The notes beneath the pieces were generated by a model. The model searched no databases. It saw only the letters and a program-made list of their open reading frames with translations, and was not told the DNA's origin. From Pseudomonadota bacterium (GTDB taxonomy: Bacteria; Pseudomonadota; Gammaproteobacteria; Burkholderiales; Casimicrobiaceae), in contig JAKPSO010000584.1 in NCBI GenBank assembly GCA_029571495.1, positions 1-5,438 on the forward strand: a stretch of DNA of 5,438 nucleotides, read 5' to 3'. A program made the position numbers and the translations under genes. Shown here one piece after another: positions 1 to 4,805 of this stretch (its first letter is position 1; every line of letters starts with the position of its first letter).

Positions 1-170
1 TTGCGGCGCTCATCGGAAGTGCGATGGCGCCGGTGTTGGCTTGGGTGTTCTTGGGTCCGGGACCTGCGTTTTACGCGGCACTGGTCATGGCCGTGCTCCT
101 GATCTGGCGGCACAAGGACAACATCGCCCGCTTGGCGTCGGGCAAAGAGAGTGCGTTTAAGAAGCGCTGA
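1..170 (+). CDS. plsY: Glycerol-3-phosphate acyltransferase PlsY, C-terminal fragment (5' end outside window)
   Basis: An open frame enters from the left edge; the first full codon is at base 3 and the frame ends at a TGA at 168-170, leaving 55 residues. The visible part holds a small-residue-rich hydrophobic stretch, a second hydrophobic helix (FYAALVMAVLLIW) and then a basic tail starting RHKDNIARLASGKE. This helix plus 'WRHxxNIxRLxxGxE' ending is the usual C-terminus of PlsY. The family is an integral inner-membrane enzyme that transfers an acyl group from acyl-phosphate to glycerol-3-phosphate, giving lysophosphatidic acid in the first step of phospholipid synthesis. The catalytic loops lie upstream of the window and cannot be checked. 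It converges on tsaD with a 20-base gap; plsY close to tsaD is a familiar proteobacterial arrangement. The call rests on the C-terminal signature and context only. Confidence 0.85.
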   Translation, partial: AALIGSAMAPVLAWVFLGPGPAFYAALVMAVLLIWRHKDNIARLASGKESAFKKR

Positions 171-190
171 ACGCATCGACACGGTAGCGG

Positions 191-1330
191 CTACATGGCG
201 GTCGCTGGCAACAACTCCGACAGGGCCCACCGCGGGCGCACATTCACGGCGTAGTCGCGCGTCGCTTCTGAAAGGCGCAACGCCCCGACGTGCGCGATCA
301 TCGCGCCATTGTCCGTGCACAGGGCCACGGGCGGATAGAAGACTTTCGCCCCAATCCTTTCCGCGCCCACCGTTAGTGCCACGCGCAGCGAAACGTTCGC
401 GCCAACGCCACCAGCGACGACGATCTGCTTTAAACCCGTTTGTTTCAGCGCTCTCAGCGACTTGGTCACCAACGAATCGACGATCGCCGCTTGCACGGAG
501 GCGGCTAGGTCGGCGCGACGCGGATGCTCCAGCGGCAAAATCGGCTGCGGCATCGAGACCGCGCCACGCGCCGGCAGCGCGGTGCCGGTCAAGTGGCGCA
601 CCTCGTTCGCGACGGCGGTCTTCAAGCCCGCAAAGCTGAAATTCAGGTCGCCCGAGTGCAGCAGCGGGCGCGGAATCGCGAACGCCGCGGCATCACCGCC
701 CTCCGCCAATTTCGCGAGCAGGGGACCGCCGGGGTACGCCAAGCCGAGCAATTTTGCGGATTTATCGAACGCCTCGCCCGCCGCATCGTCGATTGTGTCG
801 CCGAGCAACTCATAGCGACCAACGCCGTCGACTCGCATGAGCTGCGTGTGGCCGCCCGAAACCAAGAGCGCCACGAACGGGAACTGCGGCGCCGGATCGG
901 CCAACAGTGGCGACAGCAAATGCCCTTCCATGTGATGAACGGGAATCAACGGTTTGTCCCACGCAAAGGCCAAACTCGCCGCCAACTGCGCGCCAACTAG
1001 GAGCGCACCCGCCAGTCCAGGCCCTTGTGTGTAAGCAATTGCTTGCAGCGAAGTCTCTGAAATACCGGACTTCGTCAAAACGTCATCGACCAACCGCAGG
1101 CCGTAATTGATGTGGTCGCGACTTGCCAACTCCGGCACAACGCCGCCATACGGCGCGTGCAGCGCGATCTGCGAATGCAGCGCTTCGGCGACCACTTTGC
1201 CGGAGTTGCCGTCAAACAGCGCCACGCCGGTCTCGTCGCATGAGGATTCGATACCCAGCACTAGCCCCGTCAGGTCCGACCGACCGCCCAAACTCGCACC
1301 CCTTTCGCCATTTCTTGAGTTGTTTGCCAT
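191..1330 (-). CDS. tsaD: tRNA N6-adenosine threonylcarbamoyltransferase TsaD
   Basis: The 379-residue product is a Kae1/TsaD/Qri7 protein of the ASKHA fold. In the family it transfers the threonylcarbamoyl group from TC-AMP to A37 of ANN-decoding tRNAs, with TsaB and TsaE, in the cytoplasm. Visible signatures: [11 protein letters not shown] (25-35), PELASRDH (66-73), the metal-binding H133xxxH137 in HHMEGH, SGGHTQL (158-164), [14 protein letters not shown] (177-190), [11 protein letters not shown] (230-240), VAGGVGAN (305-312) and metal ligand D340 in CTDNGAMIA. No key residue is missing. It is longer than the roughly 340 residues usual for the family because of about 22 extra N-terminal residues and a Pro/Ala-rich segment near 246-272. 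The ATG at 1330 lacks a clear Shine-Dalgarno. A TTG at 1291 has AAAGGGG seven bases upstream, and a GTG at 1261 would start exactly at the conserved VLGIESS. The function is secure; the start is not. It is divergent from rpsU, as in E. coli. Confidence 0.97.
   Translation of the reverse strand: MANNSRNGERGASLGGRSDLTGLVLGIESSCDETGVALFDGNSGKVVAEALHSQIALHAPYGGVVPELASRDHINYGLRLVDDVLTKSGISETSLQAIAYTQGPGLAGALLVGAQLAASLAFAWDKPLIPVHHMEGHLLSPLLADPAPQFPFVALLVSGGHTQLMRVDGVGRYELLGDTIDDAAGEAFDKSAKLLGLAYPGGPLLAKLAEGGDAAAFAIPRPLLHSGDLNFSFAGLKTAVANEVRHLTGTALPARGAVSMPQPILPLEHPRRADLAASVQAAIVDSLVTKSLRALKQTGLKQIVVAGGVGANVSLRVALTVGAERIGAKVFYPPVALCTDNGAMIAHVGALRLSEATRDYAVNVRPRWALSELLPATAM
1299..1305 (-). promoter_or_regulatory. 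Shine-Dalgarno-like site supporting an alternative TTG start of tsaD
   Basis: On the minus strand AAAGGGG sits seven bases before an in-frame TTG (1291-1289). The ATG at 1330 has only an AT-rich stretch before it, with no purine-rich motif. Starting at the TTG would give a 366-residue protein with ten residues before the conserved [10 protein letters not shown]. It is a candidate only, because G-rich runs are common in this DNA. Confidence 0.35.
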
Positions 1331-1343
1331 TTCGAGTTATATT
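1315..1343 (+). promoter_or_regulatory. Probable sigma70-type promoter of rpsU
   Basis: TTGAGT (1315-1320, four of six to the -35 consensus) is followed after exactly 17 bases by TATATT (1338-1343, five of six to the -10 consensus). Transcription would start near 1350 and leave a leader of about 46 bases before the rpsU ATG. The -35 box lies inside the first codons of tsaD if tsaD starts at its ATG. The opposite strand of the same AT-rich patch reads TATAAC (1342-1337), a possible minus-strand -10, but no matching -35 was found for it. Confidence 0.6.
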
Positions 1344-1395
1344 ACCCGGCTACCCAGCAGAAACTGCTACATAACTGTAATTGCGCATCTAGCAC

Positions 1396-1605
1396 ATGAT
1401 TATCAAACTCCGCGAAAACGAACCCTTTGAAGTTGCTCTGCGTCGCTTTAAGCGCGCCATCGAAAAAACGGGCCTCCTGACGGAGCTGCGCGCCCGTGAG
1501 TCGTACGAAAAACCGACGACCGAACGCAAGCGTAAACACGCTGCTGCCTGCAAGCGCCACTACAAGCGCATCCGCAGCATGCAATTGCCGCCCAAGATGT
1601 ACTAG
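1396..1605 (+). CDS. rpsU: 30S ribosomal protein bS21
   Basis: The 69-residue, strongly basic product is bS21 along its whole length. It has the N-terminal [20 protein letters not shown] segment, then [15 protein letters not shown], the [19 protein letters not shown] basic helix and the LPPKMY end typical of betaproteobacterial forms (family length about 70). bS21 is a small-subunit protein at the platform near the 3' end of 16S rRNA and affects mRNA engagement during initiation. The start is well fixed because an in-frame TAG (1390-1392) lies just one codon before the ATG. No Shine-Dalgarno is visible in GCGCATCTAGCAC ahead of it. Transcription probably comes from the TTGAGT/TATATT promoter, and an intrinsic terminator follows 24 bases after the stop, so much of its mRNA may be monocistronic. 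yqeY follows on the same strand; dnaG and rpoD do not. Confidence 0.98.
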   Translation: MIIKLRENEPFEVALRRFKRAIEKTGLLTELRARESYEKPTTERKRKHAAACKRHYKRIRSMQLPPKMY

Positions 1606-1629
1606 ATTTTTCTTCTGGGTAGAAAAACG

Positions 1630-1655
1630 CGGCTCCTCATGGAGCCGTTTTTGTT
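1630..1655 (+). terminator. Intrinsic terminator after rpsU
   Basis: A perfect 7-bp stem CGGCTCC (1630-1636) / GGAGCCG (1641-1647) closes a TCAT loop and runs straight into TTTTTGTTT (1648-1656). An A-rich stretch (1623-1627) lies just upstream. This is a classical Rho-independent structure. Because yqeY follows on the same strand 38 bases later with no clear promoter of its own, it may be only partly efficient and act as an attenuator between rpsU and yqeY. Confidence 0.88.
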
Positions 1656-1681
1656 TCTACTCGCTCATTTCGCCCCCATGC

Positions 1682-1686
1682 AGGAG
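1682..1686 (+). promoter_or_regulatory. Ribosome binding site of yqeY
   Basis: AGGAG ends seven bases before the ATG at 1694 and decides the start. The same frame stays open far upstream, through rpsU, so longer versions are possible on paper. The site is part of AGGAGCCGC (1682-1690), which is also the exact complement of GCGGCTCCT (1629-1637) in the left arm of the upstream terminator. Confidence 0.8.
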
Positions 1687-1693
1687 CCGCACA

Positions 1694-2146
1694 ATGTCTC
1701 TCAAAGAAACCATCACCAATGACATGAAAACCGCGATGAAAGCGGGCGACAGTGGCAAGCTTGGCACGATTCGCATGCTGCTCGCCGCGATGAAACAGCG
1801 TGAGGTTGACGAGCGCATCGTATTGACCGACGCCGACGTCGTTGCCATTGTTGAAAAGGCGATTAAGCAACGCAAAGAGTCGATCGCACAATTCACCGCT
1901 GGCAATCGCCCGGACTTGGTTGCAAAAGAAGAAGCGGAACTGGTGGTGATCTCCGCCTACATGCCTGCGCAGATGAGCGATGCGGACGTCGAAGCCGTGG
2001 TCGCAGCGGCCGTCGCGGAAGTGGCCGCTTCTGGCGTCACGGGCAACGCCGCCATGGGCAAAATCATGGCCATCATCAAGCCAAAACTCGCGGGCAAAGC
2101 CGACATGACGACGGTCTCGGCCAAAGTGAAAGCGAAACTCGCCTAA
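1694..2146 (+). CDS. yqeY: YqeY / GatB-tail-like domain protein
   Basis: The 150-residue product matches the full length of the YqeY (Aim41-like) family, normally about 148-150 residues. It has an N-terminal helical domain (MSLKETITNDMKTAMKAGD, then LGTIRMLLAAMKQREVD at 23-39), a region EKAIKQRKESIAQFTAGNRPDL (54-75), the hinge signature AYMPAQMSD (88-96), and a C-terminal helical domain containing GNAAMGKIMAIIKPKLAGKADM (117-138) and VSAKVKAKLA. The C-terminal part resembles the tail domain of GatB, the tRNA-dependent amidotransferase subunit, so tRNA binding is suspected; the family's activity is not established and it is not GatB itself. The frame extends upstream into rpsU, but the strong AGGAG fixes the ATG at 1694. 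It follows rpsU in the commonly seen rpsU-yqeY order and probably relies on read-through of the rpsU terminator. It converges on guaD with a 6-base gap. Confidence 0.93.
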   Translation: MSLKETITNDMKTAMKAGDSGKLGTIRMLLAAMKQREVDERIVLTDADVVAIVEKAIKQRKESIAQFTAGNRPDLVAKEEAELVVISAYMPAQMSDADVEAVVAAAVAEVAASGVTGNAAMGKIMAIIKPKLAGKADMTTVSAKVKAKLA

Positions 2147-2155
2147 CGCGCGTTA
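2144..2155. repeat. 12-bp perfect palindrome containing both stop codons of yqeY and guaD
   Basis: TAACGCGCGTTA equals its own reverse complement. Its left TAA is the yqeY stop and its right TTA is, on the minus strand, the guaD TAA. No T-tract follows on either strand, so it is not a standard intrinsic terminator. No other terminator is seen between the two converging genes. Confidence 0.7.
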
Positions 2156-3463
2156 ACCGCTGCCGCACCGCCGGTGGACACAGACACCACCCGCATAGGT
2201 CGCCGCCACCGCTCGATCATCGCCCAACGTCATCAGCGCAAAAAAGGTGTCGAGTGGGTCATCGCGCAAGCTTGTTCTCCGCGCCAGTAGTGGCGTCGCC
2301 GCTGGATCGAGCAGCGCGAAATCAGCCTCTTTGCCCGGTGTGATCGAACCCAATTTGTCGTCGAGTGATAGCGCCTTCGCGCCGCCAAGCGTCGCCAGAT
2401 ACAGCGCGTAGGCGGGCGACAATGATGTTCCCTGGAGTTGCTGCACTTTGTACGCTTCGCCCAGCGTGCGCAACATCGAGTAGCTCGTCCCGCCACCGAC
2501 GTCGGTGCCGACACTGACCACGTTGCCCGCTGCGAGAGCCGCTTTAAGGTCGTACAGACCACTTCCAATAAACAAGTTCGAAGTCGGGCAAAACGACGGC
2601 GTTGCGCCAGCGGCGGTCATGTGCGCGCGGTCCGCGTCGTCGAGATAAATACAGTGCGCGTAGATCGATTTGTCACGCAGCAATCCGTAGTGGTCATACA
2701 CATCGAGATAGCTGCGGTGTCCTGGAAAGAGTTCATCCACCCAAGCGATTTCAGCGCGATTTTCTGCGACGTGCGATTGAATGTAGGTGTCAGGATGTTC
2801 ACGCGCCAAAGCACGCATCGTCTCCATCTGCGCAAGCGACGACGTCGGCGCGAAGCGCGGCGTAATGGCGTAGAGCGAACGCGCATGCCCATGCCAACGC
2901 TCGATGAGCGCTTTGCTGTCGTGATAGCCGGATTTAACGGTATCGCGCAGGCCGTCCGGCGCGTGCTGATCCATGAGGCACTTGCCCGCGATCATGCGCA
3001 AGCCACGTGCCTCGGACGCAGTAAAGAATGCATCAACGGACTGCGGGTGGGACGTGCAGAACACACTCGCCGTGGTCGTGCCGTTTTCGAGCAGTCTGTC
3101 GAGAAAAAACTCCGCAGCAGCGTCCGCGTGCGGCCGATCCGCAAAGGCGATTTCGGCGGGAAACGTATATTGATTCAACCAGTCGAGCAACTGCGCGCCA
3201 TAGCTCGCGATCACGTCGACCTGCGGATAGTGCACATGTGTATCAATGAACCCCGGCACCAAAATCTTGCCCCGCTGATCGTCAATCACAACATCAGCAC
3301 CAAGCGAGGGCAACAGAGCTTTCGCGTCGCCAACGCACTCAATCCGACCGTCGCGCACGATTGTGAGCGCGTCCTTTATGTACTCCACGGCCGACGCGTC
3401 ACCCGCGAGACCGGGGTCGCGCAGGCAATGCAACAATGACGAACGAATTGCGGAAACTGTCAT
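2153..3463 (-). CDS. guaD: Guanine deaminase (amidohydrolase superfamily)
   Basis: The 436-residue product has close to the length of E. coli GuaD (439) and resembles it throughout. Guanine deaminase hydrolyses guanine to xanthine and ammonia in the cytoplasm using one zinc ion. Visible parts: an N-terminal beta-sandwich segment leading to RGKILVPGFIDTHVHYPQ (64-81) with zinc ligands H76 and H78; QLLDWLNQYTFPAE (91-104); NGTTTASVFCTSHPQSVDAFF (127-147); ITPRFAPTSS (200-209), whose R203 corresponds to a guanine-recognition arginine; H231 and E234 in SHVAEN; H270 in YAHCIYL; FCPTSNLFIGSGL (291-303); D321 in GTDVGGGTS; and LGSITPGKEADFALLD near the end. All expected catalytic residues are present. 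The ATG at 3463 is preceded by only a weak ribosome site, but the N-terminus aligns with the family. No xanthine dehydrogenase, purine permease or allantoin gene is in view, so it appears to be a single-gene unit. Confidence 0.97.
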   Translation of the reverse strand: MTVSAIRSSLLHCLRDPGLAGDASAVEYIKDALTIVRDGRIECVGDAKALLPSLGADVVIDDQRGKILVPGFIDTHVHYPQVDVIASYGAQLLDWLNQYTFPAEIAFADRPHADAAAEFFLDRLLENGTTTASVFCTSHPQSVDAFFTASEARGLRMIAGKCLMDQHAPDGLRDTVKSGYHDSKALIERWHGHARSLYAITPRFAPTSSLAQMETMRALAREHPDTYIQSHVAENRAEIAWVDELFPGHRSYLDVYDHYGLLRDKSIYAHCIYLDDADRAHMTAAGATPSFCPTSNLFIGSGLYDLKAALAAGNVVSVGTDVGGGTSYSMLRTLGEAYKVQQLQGTSLSPAYALYLATLGGAKALSLDDKLGSITPGKEADFALLDPAATPLLARRTSLRDDPLDTFFALMTLGDDRAVAATYAGGVCVHRRCGSG

Positions 3464-3549
3464 ACCGAGATGTTAAGTTTGATTGACTGCTCTGGCCATT
3501 GCATGCACGATATTCTCAGCATGGCATTTGGCGAATAATCTGTAAAAGC

Positions 3550-3597
3550 GCGGCTCTGTCGCCGTTCATACGCCTTAGCGCGTTTACTGAGAGCCGC
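3550..3597 (+). repeat. Inverted repeat in the leader of the PHB-depolymerase-like gene
   Basis: GCGGCTCT (3550-3557) and AGAGCCGC (3590-3597) are exact 8-base complements separated by 32 bases that could partly refold. The right arm ends about 24 bases before the CTG at 3622, the proposed start. There is no downstream T-tract on the plus strand; on the minus strand the stem is followed by GCTTTT. It might be an RNA hairpin in the 5' leader, a weak minus-strand terminator or a protein site. The sequence does not decide between these. Confidence 0.45.
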
Positions 3598-3621
3598 AGA
3601 ATCACAACAAGAAGAAATCCT

Positions 3622-4800
3622 CTGAACACGACAAAACAAAAACAACTCGACCGCCTCAAGCGTTTTCGTGATCGCCTGCGCGGTCTCATCCTGCGCGTTA
3701 AACCCGCTGCGAAGACCGCTCCGCTCGCGCCCACTCAACACACGCCCGCCGCGGCGCCGATTGCGCCGTTGCATGACGCGGCGCACGCGCCCCGACCACA
3801 CGACCCCGAGGCGACTCACCACGGCGTCGCAGAAGCTCCCGCTCCGCATCCCGTCGCGCCTGCTCTCAAACCGGCCCACACGTATGAAGGCACGGCGCGT
3901 AGCGAAGACGGCGCAACCTCGCCGTGGTTGCTGTTGCCGCCGGAGCGCAACTATCGCTTGTACGTGCCTGCGCACGCGCACGATGCGCCCGCGATGCCGC
4001 TCGTGGTGATGATTCATGGCTGCAAAGAATCCGCGGAAGAGTTCGCGGGCGGCACGCGGATGAACGCCATCGCGGATCGCGAAGGTTTTGCTGTGCTCTA
4101 CCCCGACCAAGCGAATTTCGCGAACATTCGTCGTTGTTGGAATTGGTTCGAATCACACACCGCGGCGGGTCTGGGCGAGTGCGCGATCATCCTCGAGATG
4201 GTTCGCGCCGCGCACGAACACGCAACGCTTAGCAGCGAGCGCGTGTACGTGGCGGGCATGTCCTCCGGCGCAGCGCTCGCAGGCTTGCTGGCGTATCACC
4301 ACCCCGAATCCTTCGCTGCCGTTGCAATGCATTCCGGATTGCCGCCGATGAATCCGTCGTCTACAGCGGGCGCCATCGCGGCGATGGAAAAAGGCGTACG
4401 TGTCGACGCTGAGGCGCTCTCGAAAGCGTACTGGACGACGCATGCCACACTCCCGCCCACGCTACTCGTGTTGCACGGCGACGCCGACGCGCGTGTCACC
4501 GAAAAAAACGCCACGACGATGACGCGGCTGTGGGAAAAAATCTTCGAGTCTGCGCCGCACGCGGAGCCGTTGCAACGTGAAGACAAAGAATTCCCGAGCC
4601 ACGACGGCGCGCGCTCGTACTCGCAAATCAACTGGCGACGTGAGGGCCGCGTCGTAATTCGCGGCGTTCGCATTCACGGCCTCGCACACGCTTGGAGCGG
4701 CGGCGACGCGGCGTTCGAATACAACGACCCGAGAGGCCCTGACGCCTCGGCGATGATTTGGCGATATTTCGAGCGACAGTCGCGGCACGTCGCTGCGTAG
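3622..4800 (+). CDS. PHB depolymerase / esterase family alpha-beta hydrolase (start uncertain, proposed CTG)
   Basis: The product (392 residues from CTG 3622; 433 if begun at TTG 3499) has an esterase_phb-type catalytic domain, the family of type 1 short-chain PHA depolymerases and feruloyl/acetylxylan-like esterases. In 433-residue numbering: LVVMIHGCKES (168-178, oxyanion HGC), EFAGGTRMNAIAD, GFAVLYPDQ (196-204), CWNWF (213-217), nucleophile S255 in GMSSG, D328 in LHGDAD, H397 in GLAHAWSGG. Before it comes a basic helix (LDRLKRFRDRLRGLILRVK, 50-68) and an Ala/Pro/His-rich linker (about 69-127). No signal peptide is evident, so an intracellular polymer-associated role is possible but inferred. 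There is no in-frame ATG or GTG near the start. TTG 3499 has no ribosome site and the next 41 codons include ATA, TGT and several AGA triplets unlike the rest. CTG 3622 follows AGAAGA at six bases. Substrate is unproven. Confidence 0.85.
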   Translation: MNTTKQKQLDRLKRFRDRLRGLILRVKPAAKTAPLAPTQHTPAAAPIAPLHDAAHAPRPHDPEATHHGVAEAPAPHPVAPALKPAHTYEGTARSEDGATSPWLLLPPERNYRLYVPAHAHDAPAMPLVVMIHGCKESAEEFAGGTRMNAIADREGFAVLYPDQANFANIRRCWNWFESHTAAGLGECAIILEMVRAAHEHATLSSERVYVAGMSSGAALAGLLAYHHPESFAAVAMHSGLPPMNPSSTAGAIAAMEKGVRVDAEALSKAYWTTHATLPPTLLVLHGDADARVTEKNATTMTRLWEKIFESAPHAEPLQREDKEFPSHDGARSYSQINWRREGRVVIRGVRIHGLAHAWSGGDAAFEYNDPRGPDASAMIWRYFERQSRHVAA

Positions 4801-4805
4801 CGTAG

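Noticed and set aside
184..194. Small inverted repeat GTAGC-G-GCTAC at the plsY/tsaD junction as a terminator
   Set aside because: Five base pairs with a one-base loop cannot form a stable hairpin and no T-tract follows.
151..1000. Several plus-strand open frames inside tsaD
   Set aside because: They are antisense shadows of tsaD, with very Arg/Ala/Ser-rich products and no supporting ribosome sites or motifs.
1496..1693. N-terminal extension of yqeY starting inside rpsU
   Set aside because: The extension overlaps rpsU and the terminator, its sequence has no family similarity, and ATG 1694 has a strong AGGAG and gives the normal family length.
2438..3439. A 333-codon open frame on the plus strand opposite guaD
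   Set aside because: It is antisense to a gene with every guanine deaminase motif intact; its product is arginine-rich low-information sequence with no recognisable domain, typical of shadow frames in GC-rich DNA.
3483..3514. Possible promoter TTGACT ... GATATT for the hydrolase gene
   Set aside because: The spacing is 20 bases, too long for a normal sigma70 promoter, and the -10 match is modest.
3503..3538. Eleven-codon ATG frame (MHDILSMAFGE) upstream of the hydrolase gene, a possible leader peptide
   Set aside because: It has no Shine-Dalgarno, no codon run suggesting attenuation and no clear link to the downstream hairpin; frames of this size arise by chance.
3460..4156. Minus-strand open frames opposite the hydrolase gene
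   Set aside because: The plus-strand frame carries the full set of alpha/beta hydrolase motifs; the minus-strand products are Arg-rich and unrecognisable.
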